Shown here piece by piece: positions 9,049 to 18,534 of a stretch of DNA of 64,000 bases. The position numbers and the translations under genes are program-made. The stretch's first letter is position 1. The number at the start of each line of letters is the position of its first letter. This stretch comes from Pandoraea aquatica (GTDB lineage: Bacteria; Pseudomonadota; Gammaproteobacteria; Burkholderiales; Burkholderiaceae), in the NCBI RefSeq assembly GCF_902459565.1, contig NZ_CABPSN010000005.1, positions 1-64,000 on the forward strand. Reading direction: 5' to 3'. The notes below the pieces were generated by a model. That model was not told where the DNA came from. It saw only the letters and a list, made by a program, of their open reading frames with translations, and searched no databases.

Positions 9049-10407
9049 TCAGCGAGCGCCCATGCGCGCTCGGGCGATCAACAGCGTCGTCAGACTGATC
9101 ACCGCGCCCACCATCAGATACAACCCCGGGGCCAGCTTGTTGCCCGTCGCGGCAATCAGCCACGCGACCGCCAACGGCGTGAAACCGCCGAAGATCGTCG
9201 TCCCCAGGTTGTAGCCGACGGCCATGCCCGTGGCACGTGTGCGTGTCGGAAACAACGACGACATCAGTGCCGGGATCGGCGCGAAGTACACCGCCTTCAA
9301 CGTGCCCACCCACAGCATCACGACCATCATCGTCGCCAGCGAGGCATGCGCATTCATGAAGGCAAACGCCGGATACACCGTACACAGGAACAGCACCCCG
9401 GCCACCAGCATGATGCGAATGCGTCCGACCTTATCCGACCAATGGCCGACGAACGGCGTGAGCGTCATGATCACAAACCCCGTCACCAGCGTCGCGATAA
9501 AGCCCTGCGCGGGCGGCAGGCCGAGTTGCTTCGTCGCATACGTCGGCATGTAGAGGATCATGTAGTTCGCGGTCGTCGTCAGAATCAACGCACCGATGGA
9601 CACCAGCAGACGCGACTTCTGCGTCGCCAGCACCTCCCACACCGGAGACTTGCCTGCATCGCCGCCCTCGGCGCTTGCCGCCTTCTTGCGTGCCGCATCG
9701 TTCGCAAACGCCGGCGTTTCGTCGACGTACTTCCGGATGTACAGGCCGATCGGGCCGACCAGCATCCCGAACAGGAACGGAATCCGCCAGCCCCACGATT
9801 CGAGTTGCGGCTGCGTCAGCGCGCCGGTCAGCACCGCCCCGAACGCCGACGCCAGCAACGTGCTCGCCCCCTGACTCGCGAATTGCCAGCTCGACATGAA
9901 GCCGGGACGGTTCGGCACATGCTCGACCAGAAAGGCCGTCGAGCTACCGAACTCGCCGCCCGCCGAGAAACCCTGCATCAGGCGGGACAGGAAGATGCCG
10001 ATAGGTGCCCACACGCCGATGACCGCATACGTCGGCATGAAGGCGATGATGCCGGTACCGACCGTCATCATGGCAATCGAGAGCATCAGCGACGCACGGC
10101 GGCCGTGTCGATCCGCGTACGCGCCCAACACGAACGCGCCCAATGGACGCGCCAGATACGACAGCGCGAACGTGCCGAGTGCCATCAGCAACGACACCGT
10201 TTCGTCATGCGCAGGAAAGAACAGCTTCGAGATCGTCACCGCGAAGTAGCCGTAGACGATCAGGTCGTACCATTCGAGCGCATTGCCGATCGACGTCGCC
10301 ACGATCAGTTTGTAGACGGGCACGTCGGAACGCGCGCCAGCCTTCGCACTAGCGTCGTTCGCACCCTCGGCGTGATCCGCCCCGGCGGCGGCAGCGGAAC
10401 TGTTCAT
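9049..10407 (-). CDS. MHS-family MFS transporter (metabolite:H+ symporter)
   Basis: The 452-residue protein has twelve hydrophobic segments typical of the metabolite:H+ symporter branch of the major facilitator superfamily. Its N-terminal SIGNALEWYDLIVYGYFA opening and ALSYLARPLGAFVLGAYADRHGRR loop match the ProP/citrate/alpha-ketoglutarate symporter family. The start ATG overlaps the stop of the M20 peptidase gene by ATGA, so the two are translated together. It probably imports the substrate (or its precursor) of that peptidase. The true substrate is not readable from sequence. The gene is convergent with the DUF5076 gene. Confidence 0.88.
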   Translation of the reverse strand: MNSSAAAAGADHAEGANDASAKAGARSDVPVYKLIVATSIGNALEWYDLIVYGYFAVTISKLFFPAHDETVSLLMALGTFALSYLARPLGAFVLGAYADRHGRRASLMLSIAMMTVGTGIIAFMPTYAVIGVWAPIGIFLSRLMQGFSAGGEFGSSTAFLVEHVPNRPGFMSSWQFASQGASTLLASAFGAVLTGALTQPQLESWGWRIPFLFGMLVGPIGLYIRKYVDETPAFANDAARKKAASAEGGDAGKSPVWEVLATQKSRLLVSIGALILTTTANYMILYMPTYATKQLGLPPAQGFIATLVTGFVIMTLTPFVGHWSDKVGRIRIMLVAGVLFLCTVYPAFAFMNAHASLATMMVVMLWVGTLKAVYFAPIPALMSSLFPTRTRATGMAVGYNLGTTIFGGFTPLAVAWLIAATGNKLAPGLYLMVGAVISLTTLLIARARMGAR

Positions 10408-11801
10408 CGCGGTTTCCCCTCTTTCAGGTTCACATCCCCCAGATCCCAGAACAGCCCCGCCATGATCTGCAACGCCTCACGCGCCACCGAACCCAGCAGA
10501 TGCTCGTCCGGCGCGTGTTGCGAACACGCCGGGTAGGAGTGCGGCACCCACAGCGTGGGCAAGCCCAACACGTCGGCGAAAACATCGTTCGGCAACGTGC
10601 CGCCCAGGTTCGGCAGGAGCACCGGCGGCTTGCCGGTCGTCTCGCGCATCGACGCGAGCGCCCACAGCACCCACGGATCCTCCGGGTCGAGACGCGTCGC
10701 CATCACACCGCGCTCGACCTCGACGTCCACCATCGTGAAGCCATGCGCATCGAGGTGTGCCCGCACGATCTCCCCCAGACGCTCCCAATCCGTCCCGACG
10801 ACGAACCGGATCTGCATATGCGCGTAGGCGTACGGCGGGATCGCGTTGACGGGCTTCTCAGGATTGCCTGTCTTGAAGGCCAGCACCTCGATGTTGTTCC
10901 AGCCGATGACGCGCTCGGTCGGCGTGAGGCCCGGCTCGCCGTAATCGGCATCGACCTCGGGATCGTTGGGGCCGCCGCCGACTTCGAGCCCGGCCAGCGC
11001 GCGTCGCACCGACACCGGCAGTTCGGGGGGACGCAGTCCCTCCACCAGAATCTTGCCGTTGCCATCGACCATCGACGCAATCGCGTTCGCCAGCACGACG
11101 CCCGGATTGCGCAGCAGGCCGCCCCAGTTCCCGGAGTGATGGCCACCGTCACGCAGATTCAGGCTGAGTTTGAAATTGACGAGACCACGCGAGCCGAGAA
11201 ACACCGTCGGTCGCTGCGCCGCCAGACGCGGACCGTCGGAGGCGATCAGCACGTCCGCACGCAACTCGTCGCGCAGTTGTTCGCAGATCGCATGCAGCCC
11301 CGGCGAGCCCATTTCCTCGCCCATCTCCACGATCATCTTCACGTTGTAACCGAGCTTGCCGCCGCGCGCGGCAAGCACCTCGGCAAGCGCCGCCAGATTG
11401 ATCGTGTGCTGCCCCTTGTTGTCGGCGGTGCCACGGCCGTACCAGCGGTCCCCTTCGACGACGATCTCCCACGGCTTGAGTCCGTCGCGCCATTGCGCGT
11501 CGTAACCGCGCACGACGTCGCCGTGCCCATAGGTCAGGACGGTCGGGGCGTCGTCGCTTTCGTGACGCTCGGCAATCAGGAACGGTCCGCCGCCCGCAAT
11601 CGGGTTGGGGACGATGCGCGACGTGAATCCCAGTGTCGCGAGCGCGGGCGTCATTTCGTCGGAAAGATAGGCGTGGAGCACGTCGCCGCTGTCCGGCTCC
11701 TGACTCTCGGTCTTGTAGGCGACGCGACGATTGAGGGTGTCGAGGAAGGCGCCCGAATCGTATTGGGCGGTGGCTTGGGAAATCGCTGCGCTACGGGTCA
11801 C
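10404..11801 (-). CDS. M20-family metallopeptidase
   Basis: This 465-residue zinc-dependent amidohydrolase/peptidase shows the M20 metal-site motifs in order: TYGHGDVV (His), GRGTADNKGQH (bridging Asp), MGEEMGSPG (catalytic Glu pair), ASDGPR (Asp) and the C-terminal HAPDEH (His). Between them lies a dimerisation domain beginning near GSRGLVNFKL. The start is taken at the GTG at 11801 because GGAG lies seven bases upstream; the frame remains open further upstream without family similarity. It is co-transcribed with the MHS transporter and divergent from a LysR regulator, suggesting a regulated uptake-and-hydrolysis module for a peptide or N-acyl compound. Confidence 0.88.
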   Translation of the reverse strand: MTRSAAISQATAQYDSGAFLDTLNRRVAYKTESQEPDSGDVLHAYLSDEMTPALATLGFTSRIVPNPIAGGGPFLIAERHESDDAPTVLTYGHGDVVRGYDAQWRDGLKPWEIVVEGDRWYGRGTADNKGQHTINLAALAEVLAARGGKLGYNVKMIVEMGEEMGSPGLHAICEQLRDELRADVLIASDGPRLAAQRPTVFLGSRGLVNFKLSLNLRDGGHHSGNWGGLLRNPGVVLANAIASMVDGNGKILVEGLRPPELPVSVRRALAGLEVGGGPNDPEVDADYGEPGLTPTERVIGWNNIEVLAFKTGNPEKPVNAIPPYAYAHMQIRFVVGTDWERLGEIVRAHLDAHGFTMVDVEVERGVMATRLDPEDPWVLWALASMRETTGKPPVLLPNLGGTLPNDVFADVLGLPTLWVPHSYPACSQHAPDEHLLGSVAREALQIMAGLFWDLGDVNLKEGKPR

Positions 11802-12027
11802 TGCTTGTCTCCAGATGGCTTTATGGGCACGGCTGCCGGTCTCGCGCATTGGTACGACATGGGTGCGACGCGTGTCGGTAGCACGCTGCGGCACAACCGT
11901 TCAGGCCATTCTAGGAGTCGGTATTTTTGACAACAATGATAATATTTCGAAGGTTTCGTTGCCGTTTCGGCAAAGCAGAAATGACGCCCCAAACGACGCC
12001 CTTCTCCCGCTCTCCCCCGGTCACCCC
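11802..12027. promoter_or_regulatory. Divergent promoter region between M20 gene and LysR gene
   Basis: The 226-bp gap contains an AT-rich island at about 11921-11948 with a TTGACA hexamer at 11927-11932 on the plus strand. No well-spaced -10 follows it, so it is reported only as the likely control region. A LysR autoregulatory and target site would be expected here by family precedent. Confidence 0.4.
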
Positions 12028-12945
12028 ATGCAAACACACGCACTGCGCTACTTTCTGGAAGTCGCCCGAACGGGCTCCCTGAGCCGGGCGTCGGAACGCT
12101 TGCATGTGGCGGTCTCGGCGCTGAGTCGTCAGATTGCCAAGCTGGAAGAGGATCTGGGGACGCCGCTATTCGAACGGCGCCCGCGCGGCATGGTGTTGAG
12201 TGAAGCCGGCGCGTTGCTCGCGGATCATGCGCGACGTGTGTTGCTCGATGCCGAGCGCGTCACCTCGGAGATTCGCGGTCTCACGGAAGTGGGACGCGCA
12301 ACGATTCGTGTCGCCAGTTCGGAAGGTGTGGCGCGCGACTTTCTGCCGCAAGTCTTCGCGCGCTTTCGCGAGGCGTATCCGGGCGCGCACTTTCTGCTGG
12401 ATGTCGTCTCGCCGTTCGAAGCGACGGAGCGCGTACGCGACGGCGAAGCCGACATTGCCGTGTGTTTCAGCGTCGCGCCCGAAAAAGGCGTGCAGGTCGT
12501 TCACACGCAACCCGCGCCGATCTATGCGCTAATGGCGAAGAAGCACCCGCTCGCGAAGCGGCGCGACGTCGCCCTCGCCGACCTGCTGCCGTACCCGATG
12601 GCGCTATCGGAGGCCGGGGTGACGATCCGCCAGATGTTCGACCTGTGCTGCACGCTCGAAGGCCTGCTGTTCGAGCCGGTCTTCATCAGCAACTATCACG
12701 CCGCGCTGCACAGCTTCGTGCGCTCGGGCAACGCCGTTACCCTCACCGGGCTGCTGACGGTACGTAGCCGTCTCGCGCCCGAGGGACTCGCCGCCGTCCC
12801 CATCCGCAATCCGGCGCTGCATCAGCGCTCCCTTCAGGTACAGACGATGGCCGGACGCACCCTGCCCGCCCCCGTCGAGGCCTTTCTCGGCCTGCTCATC
12901 GACGCCATCCGCGCCCCGGAAATTCTCGACAAACCGTTTGCCTGA
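12028..12945 (+). CDS. LysR-family transcriptional regulator
   Basis: The 305-residue protein begins with the LysR winged helix-turn-helix: ALRYFLEVARTGSLSRASERLHVAVSALSRQIAKLEEDLGTPLFERRPRG within residues 4-53 (split here by position only). A periplasmic-binding-protein-like effector domain follows from about residue 90. The ATG at 12028 is the first that gives the standard LysR N-terminus; the open frame extends about 100 codons upstream without similarity. It is divergent from the M20/MHS pair and is the obvious candidate regulator of that pair. The effector cannot be predicted. Confidence 0.9.
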   Translation: MQTHALRYFLEVARTGSLSRASERLHVAVSALSRQIAKLEEDLGTPLFERRPRGMVLSEAGALLADHARRVLLDAERVTSEIRGLTEVGRATIRVASSEGVARDFLPQVFARFREAYPGAHFLLDVVSPFEATERVRDGEADIAVCFSVAPEKGVQVVHTQPAPIYALMAKKHPLAKRRDVALADLLPYPMALSEAGVTIRQMFDLCCTLEGLLFEPVFISNYHAALHSFVRSGNAVTLTGLLTVRSRLAPEGLAAVPIRNPALHQRSLQVQTMAGRTLPAPVEAFLGLLIDAIRAPEILDKPFA

Positions 12946-12978
12946 CGTCACGGCCTGAAGCCCCCTGACACAGCGCCA

Positions 12979-14433
12979 CTAGTTCGCCGGAGGCGGTGGC
13001 GTCGTTGCGACCGCTTGCGCCTGTGCGTCGCCGTCGTCATTGGCCATCTGCTCGCGGTCGGTCAACTGCGCGAAGATCCACGCCGAGCAACATGTGATCA
13101 GGCCGACGCACGCGAACGTCGCACGAAACGCCGGCAACGCGCCCACGCCTGCCGCCTCGCCGAACGCGCCAGTGAACGTCACCAGCAGCGCACCGCCGAC
13201 CGTCAGACCGAAGCTCATTGCCAGCATCTGCACGAGCGAGAACAAGCTGTTGCCGCCGCTCGCATCGTCCGGATTCAAATCCTTGAGCGTCAAGGTGTTC
13301 ATCGCCGTGAACTGGATCGAGTTGATGCCGCCGAGAATCCCCAACTGAACGATGAGCAATGGCACCGGATAGTGGGGCGTGACCAGCGAGAAGCTGGCCA
13401 TCACTGCGCCAGCCAAAATCGTGTTCCACACAAGGACAGACCGATAGCCATAACGCACGACCAGATGTGTCGCAAGGCTCTTCGCAAAGATGCCGGTGAT
13501 CGTGATCGGCAGCATCAGCAGCCCCGCCTCGAAGGCCGTATAGCCGAGGCTGACCTGCAACAGCAGCGGGACGAGGTACGGCACGGCCGCGATCCCGATA
13601 CGGGCGAAGAGATTGCCGAGCAACCCGACGCTGAACGTATGCACGCGGAACATCGCGAGCGAGAACAACGGCTGCGGGGTTCGGTTCGCATACAGCCCAT
13701 AGGCCACGAAGCCCGCAAACCCCACCACGAGCAACACCAGCATCAGCGCGTGCGCGCCCGCCATGTCGGCGTGACGGTCGAGCGCCAGCGATGTCGCGAC
13801 CATGCCCACCGACAGCAGCAGATAGCCTTTGACGTCGAAAGAGGTCTGATGAGGTGCGCGCGCATTCGTGAGGAAGAAGTGGGCCGCCACGCATCCCGCA
13901 ACGCCCACCGGCACATTGATCAGAAACACCCAATGCCACGATGCCACCTTCACGAGCCAGCCGCCCAGCGTCGGCCCGATGAGCGGCCCGATCATGCCCG
14001 GTACGGCGACAAACGCCAGCGCCTGCAAATACTGCTCGCGGGGGAATGTACGTAACACGGCCAGACGCCCGACGGGCAAGAGCATCGCCCCGCCGAAGCC
14101 CTGCACCACGCGCCATAGGACCAGCTCGTCGAGCGTGCTCGAATAAGCGCACATGGCCGAGCCGATGGAAAAGATCGTGAGCGCGCTGGAAAAGACCACG
14201 CGTGTGCCGAACCGGTCGGCAAGCCAGCCCGACAGCGGGATCGTCACGGCCATCGTCAGCGCGTAGGCAATGACGACCGCCTGCATGTGTAACGGCGACT
14301 GGCCGAGATCGCGCGCCATCGCGGGCAGCGCCGTGTTGACGATGGTCGAGTCCAGCGTCTGCATGAAGAAGCCGACGGAGACGACCAACAGCATCGCTTT
14401 CTGCCGCCATGCGGCTTGATCGGGTGAGGTCAT
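12979..14433 (-). CDS. DHA2-family multidrug efflux MFS transporter (MdtD/EmrB-like)
   Basis: The 484-residue integral membrane protein has about fourteen hydrophobic segments. It carries the DHA2 signature LDSTIVNTALPAMARDLG in the first helix and the motif A loop GWLADRFGTR. These features mark the drug:H+ antiporter family with 14 helices. No EmrA/HlyD-type adaptor or outer-membrane channel gene adjoins it, so it probably works alone in the inner membrane, as MdtD-like proteins do. No clear ribosome-binding site precedes the ATG at 14433, so the start is less certain than the family. Confidence 0.88.
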   Translation of the reverse strand: MTSPDQAAWRQKAMLLVVSVGFFMQTLDSTIVNTALPAMARDLGQSPLHMQAVVIAYALTMAVTIPLSGWLADRFGTRVVFSSALTIFSIGSAMCAYSSTLDELVLWRVVQGFGGAMLLPVGRLAVLRTFPREQYLQALAFVAVPGMIGPLIGPTLGGWLVKVASWHWVFLINVPVGVAGCVAAHFFLTNARAPHQTSFDVKGYLLLSVGMVATSLALDRHADMAGAHALMLVLLVVGFAGFVAYGLYANRTPQPLFSLAMFRVHTFSVGLLGNLFARIGIAAVPYLVPLLLQVSLGYTAFEAGLLMLPITITGIFAKSLATHLVVRYGYRSVLVWNTILAGAVMASFSLVTPHYPVPLLIVQLGILGGINSIQFTAMNTLTLKDLNPDDASGGNSLFSLVQMLAMSFGLTVGGALLVTFTGAFGEAAGVGALPAFRATFACVGLITCCSAWIFAQLTDREQMANDDGDAQAQAVATTPPPPAN

Positions 14434-14560
14434 GACAATTGGCGATGGACTTTGTGAAGATGGGCAAACAGGTGCAATGCATCATACCGACGTTGCACGA
14501 CAGCTTGTCGAATCGCAACGTCGATTATCGATATCGAAACACATTCACCGTCCAAATGCA

Positions 14561-14600
14561 CTGCGGCGCAGTCCGAAAAATCGGATGCGCCGCAGTTTTT
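14561..14600 (+). terminator. Stem-loop with T-run between prpE and the DHA2 gene
   Basis: CTGCGGCGCA at 14561-14570 pairs with TGCGCCGCAG at 14586-14595, with an inner TCCGA/TCGGA extension around an AAAAA loop. The run of five T lies on the plus strand. Both flanking genes are on the minus strand, so it would stop antisense transcription; as a hairpin it may also end prpE mRNA, whose stop is 38 bp away. Confidence 0.6.
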
Positions 14601-14633
14601 GCTCAGCCAACGTCAGACATCGCTGAAATCCGC

Positions 14634-16535
14634 TTACTTCCCCGCCACCGCCTCCCTCACCTGCTCAAGCGCGGACGGATCTTCGATGGTGATCAGATCG
14701 CCCGTCTCACGACCTTCGCAAATGGCTTGAATCGCGCGACGCAGCAGCTTGCCGGAACGCGTCTTGGGCAGCATCGAGACGAAGAACACACGCGCCGGAC
14801 GCGCCACCGCCCCCAGTTGCTTGTCGACGGTCTTCATGACATCGCCTTCGAGCGCAAGACGTGCGTCCGGGGTGTCCACCTGCTCCGGTCGGCGCAGCAC
14901 CGCGAACGCCATCGCCACCTGCCCCTTGAGCGCGTCCTGCACGCCGATCACCGCGACTTCCGCCACCGCCGGATGGCTCGCGATGCTCTCCTCGATCTCA
15001 CGCGAGCCGAGCCGGTGTCCGGCCACGTTGATCACGTCGTCGGTGCGCCCGAGAATGAAGTAATAACCGTCCTCGTCGCGCACGCCCCAGTCGAAGCTCG
15101 AATAGAGCGTGCGGCCCGGCACCGTCTGCCAATACGTTTTGACGAAACGCGCATCGTCGCCCCACAGCGTGCTGAGACACCCCGGCGGCATCGGGCCTTC
15201 TATGGCGAGCACGCCCTTCTCGTTCGGTCCGCAATCCTCGCCCGTCGCCTCGTTGACGAGCTTCACGTCGTAGCCGTACACCGGCTTGCCCGGCGATCCG
15301 AGCTTGCTAGGCAGCACTTCGACACCGCGTGCCATCCCGAGAATCGGCCAGCCCGTCTCCGTCTGCCAATAGTTGTCGACGACCGGTTTGCCCACGCCCT
15401 CAGTGAGCCATCGCGCCGTCGGTTCGTCCAGCGGCTCGCCCGCAAGGAAGATCAGTCGCAGCGACGACAGGTCGTACTGCGTGAGATACGCCGGGTCTTG
15501 CTTCTTGAGCACACGGATCGCCGTCGGCGCAGTAAAGAGTTGCGTCACCTTGTGCTTCTCGACGATGCGCCACCAGATCCCGCCGTCGGGACGGATCGGC
15601 GTGCCCTCGTACATCACCGTCGCAATGCCTGCGAGCAACGGCGCGTAGACGATGTAGCTGTGCCCTACGACCCAACCGATGTCCGATGCACAGAACATCG
15701 TGTCGCCGGGCTTTGCGCAGAAGATGTGCTCCATCGACGACGCCAGCGCGACCGCATAACCGCCGGTGTCGCGCTGCACGCCCTTGGGCTTGCCGGTCGT
15801 CCCCGATGTGTAGAGGATGTAGGACGGCTCGCTCGATTCCATCCATTCGCATGGGACGAACGCGTCGAGATGCTGTTCGCGCAGCGGCGCATAGTCGACG
15901 TCGCGGCCTGCCACGCGTTCCATCGGTGCCAGCCCGCGATCGATCAGCAACACGCTCGACGGCTTGTGCTGCGCGAGTGCGACGCCTTCGTCGAGCAACG
16001 GTTTATACGGCACGACTTTGCCGTTACGCGAACCGGCGTCGGCGGAGACGATGACTCTGGGTTGCGCGTCGTCGATGCGTGCGGCGAGATTGACCGATGC
16101 GAAGCCACCGAACACCACCGAGTGAATCGCGCCGAGACGCGTGCACGCGAGCATCGCGAACAACGCCTCCGGCACCATCGGCATGTAAATCAGCACGCGT
16201 TCGCCGCGCTTCACACCCAGCGATTGCAACGACGCCGCCATGCGGTTCACTTCCGCCGCGAGTTCGTTGTAGGTGTAGACACGCTCCTGTTCGGTTTCCG
16301 TCGACACCCATACCAGCGCATTCTGCGTGCCGCGCGACGGCAAATGACGGTCTACCGCGTTGTGGCAGATGTTGGTCCGCCCACCGACAAACCAGCGCGC
16401 AAAAGGCGGCTTGTCGTATTCGAGCACCTGATCGAAGGGCGTCTCCCAGTCGATCAGTTTGGCCTGTTCCTCCCAGAAGGCCGCACGCGAGTCCGGAGCA
16501 ATCGAACGGGCGTGAAACGACGCGTACGAAGTCAT
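14634..16535 (-). CDS. prpE: Propionyl-CoA synthetase
   Basis: This 633-residue ANL ligase of the acetyl/propionyl-CoA synthetase type has an N-terminal ACAS domain (FWEEQAKLIDWETPFDQVL), the adenylate loop YTSGTTGKPKGVQRDTGG, SDIGWVVGHSYIVYAPLLAG, the YWQTETGWPI core, and the C-terminal lysine loop LPKTRSGKLLRR that is a known acetylation site in the family. Length and the propionyl-type core favour PrpE over Acs (about 650 residues). The ATG at 16535 is preceded by AAGGAG. It stands alone here rather than in a prpBCD methylcitrate operon. Confidence 0.9.
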   Translation of the reverse strand: MTSYASFHARSIAPDSRAAFWEEQAKLIDWETPFDQVLEYDKPPFARWFVGGRTNICHNAVDRHLPSRGTQNALVWVSTETEQERVYTYNELAAEVNRMAASLQSLGVKRGERVLIYMPMVPEALFAMLACTRLGAIHSVVFGGFASVNLAARIDDAQPRVIVSADAGSRNGKVVPYKPLLDEGVALAQHKPSSVLLIDRGLAPMERVAGRDVDYAPLREQHLDAFVPCEWMESSEPSYILYTSGTTGKPKGVQRDTGGYAVALASSMEHIFCAKPGDTMFCASDIGWVVGHSYIVYAPLLAGIATVMYEGTPIRPDGGIWWRIVEKHKVTQLFTAPTAIRVLKKQDPAYLTQYDLSSLRLIFLAGEPLDEPTARWLTEGVGKPVVDNYWQTETGWPILGMARGVEVLPSKLGSPGKPVYGYDVKLVNEATGEDCGPNEKGVLAIEGPMPPGCLSTLWGDDARFVKTYWQTVPGRTLYSSFDWGVRDEDGYYFILGRTDDVINVAGHRLGSREIEESIASHPAVAEVAVIGVQDALKGQVAMAFAVLRRPEQVDTPDARLALEGDVMKTVDKQLGAVARPARVFFVSMLPKTRSGKLLRRAIQAICEGRETGDLITIEDPSALEQVREAVAGK

Positions 16536-16659
16536 GTTGTCTCCTTGCATTATTGGCGTTCAGTGTGCGCGTTGACGCTTACGGAAGGCTTACCGGTGCG
16601 TTGGGCACATGCCTGAAATGCTAGGGGATTACGCGGAGATCGGGGGGATTTCTGTCGAA

Positions 16660-18534
16660 TTAAGCGAGATCCGGGACAGGGGCGGTCGTCTGCGGCGTAG
16701 GTGACGATGACGGTGCTTCGGCTTGCTGGGCGTGCCACATCCGAGCGTAAAGGCCGCCGTGACGCAGTAGCGCCGCATGGTCGCCCGTCTCTTTGATGCG
16801 CCCGCCCTCCATCACCACGATGCGATCCGCCTGCCGGATGGCGGCGAGACGGTGCGCCACGACCACGCACGTCGCACCTGCCCGTTCGCGTGAGAGACGG
16901 GCCAGAATGCGCGCCTCGGTCAGGGCGTCGAGCGCGGCGGTCGGTTCGTCGAGCAGCAGCAACGGGGGGCTGCCCCAGAGTGCGCGCGCAATATTCACGC
17001 GCTGGCGCTCGCCGCCCGACAGGCCCGCGACGGAAGCCGCATCCGGGACTTCTGCAAGCGCCGTCACGCGCAGATATTCGTTCCGAACAGGGTCATCTTC
17101 GCGCAGTGCGCCTTCGTCGAGCTCCGCGCGTCCCGCACGATAAGCGACGTTATCGAACACCGAACGATCGAACAGACGACAGTCCTGTGTGACGAACCCC
17201 GTCACTCGACGCATGGCTTCAGCGCGCGCTACGCACAGCTTGTGGTCGTCGACGCGTACTTCACCGTGCGAAGGCAACACGAGGCCCGTCATCAGCCTCA
17301 GCAGCGTCGATTTCCCCGCACCCGAGGGGCCGACGAGCGCCACGTACTCGCCTGCCGCGATCCGCAGACGGATGCCGGACACGATGGGCGGTGCGTCGCC
17401 GACGGCCACGCTGACGTCGTCGAATTCGATGGTGGGTGCATGCGATGCGACTGGCGTTCGAGAAGCCGAAGACGGTGAAGGTGCCGACCCATCGCGACGC
17501 GTGCCCGCGCCACTCGCTCCACTCGCTCCACTCGCCCCACTCGCCCCACTCGCCCCATCGCGCAGATGTTCATCGACGCTGACCAGCGCCCTCGCCACCT
17601 GCGACACGAGCGCACCGAGCATGGCGGCAGGCAACGCGAACTGAAGCAGATAGGCGTTGACCTGCACCAGCGTGCCCACCGGCTCGGCACCCCGCGCCAC
17701 GTCGCTGACCGCGAGCAAGGTCATCGCCGAGACGCCCGCCGCCATGATCGCCATCTGCAAAGCGCTCGTGGCCTGCGCCGTGGTGGCCGTCGCCAACGCC
17801 GCGATATAGCGCGTTCGCAGACGCTGCGACAGGCGGCCCACTTCGGCGGGTTCTTGCGCGAACGTCTTCACACACTCCAACTGACTCAGCGTGTCGGCAA
17901 GCGCGCCGGTTGTAGCGCGTGAGACGTCGTTCGCCTGCGATTCGCGACGGGTCACGCGCGCGAGCGTCGGCCGCAGCGTCAGCACGTAGGCGACGACCGT
18001 CGCGCCAAGAATCACGCCGTAGAGCACGCCGAAGTTGAGCATCAGGATCACGCCCGTCGCGATCACCTGCACGGCCAGCGGCAACAGTCCGAACACCAGT
18101 CCCGTGACGATGACCGGCAGCGCCACTTCCACACGAAACAGGCAGTCGAGCACGTGCCCGGCGTTGACGTCCCGCGCGCGGTGCGCGGGCAGCGCGATCA
18201 GGCGTGTGAGATAGCCGAGTCCGGTGCGGCGTCGAAGATCTTCCATCACCCGCTGGATGAGCAGGTCTTTACCGCGCTCGCCGATGGCCGCTCCCGACCA
18301 CAGCACGACGTAGGCCACCGCGAACGGCATCGCCCGCGTATCCGGACGCTCCCCCGCCAGCGCATCGACGGCCAGGCCCAGCACCCAGGGTGCGACGAGC
18401 CGCAACGCGAGCATCAGCGCCGCAGCAAGCGTCGCGGCGGCAAGCCACAGCCGATGACGCGATGTCGCCGTCTCACGCGCCCACAGCGTGCGCAGCACGA
18501 AACACAGCGCGTTCCACCCCGCCTGTCGCGTCAT
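16660..18534 (-). CDS. Lasso-peptide ABC exporter/immunity protein (D protein)
   Basis: The 624-residue half-transporter has an N-terminal six-helix membrane domain (to about residue 320), a low-complexity Gly-Ala-Ser linker near residues 327-345, and a C-terminal nucleotide-binding domain with GPSGAGKST (Walker A), LSGGERQR (signature), LLLLDEP (Walker B) and VVAHRL (switch histidine). Its ATG overlaps the cyclase stop by ATGA, placing it last in the lasso operon. In characterised lasso systems such as McjD the D protein exports the mature peptide and gives self-immunity; that role is inferred here. The repeat linker is unusual for the family. Confidence 0.9.
   Translation of the reverse strand: MTRQAGWNALCFVLRTLWARETATSRHRLWLAAATLAAALMLALRLVAPWVLGLAVDALAGERPDTRAMPFAVAYVVLWSGAAIGERGKDLLIQRVMEDLRRRTGLGYLTRLIALPAHRARDVNAGHVLDCLFRVEVALPVIVTGLVFGLLPLAVQVIATGVILMLNFGVLYGVILGATVVAYVLTLRPTLARVTRRESQANDVSRATTGALADTLSQLECVKTFAQEPAEVGRLSQRLRTRYIAALATATTAQATSALQMAIMAAGVSAMTLLAVSDVARGAEPVGTLVQVNAYLLQFALPAAMLGALVSQVARALVSVDEHLRDGASGASGASGASGASGAGTRRDGSAPSPSSASRTPVASHAPTIEFDDVSVAVGDAPPIVSGIRLRIAAGEYVALVGPSGAGKSTLLRLMTGLVLPSHGEVRVDDHKLCVARAEAMRRVTGFVTQDCRLFDRSVFDNVAYRAGRAELDEGALREDDPVRNEYLRVTALAEVPDAASVAGLSGGERQRVNIARALWGSPPLLLLDEPTAALDALTEARILARLSRERAGATCVVVAHRLAAIRQADRIVVMEGGRIKETGDHAALLRHGGLYARMWHAQQAEAPSSSPTPQTTAPVPDLA
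17511..17555. repeat. Five tandem 9-bp repeats in the exporter linker
   Basis: Five head-to-tail copies of CACTCGC(T/C)C (two with T, three with C) encode five Gly-Ala-Ser triplets in the minus-strand reading frame. The unit is a multiple of three, so copy-number change keeps the frame. A partial sixth copy follows. Confidence 0.9.
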
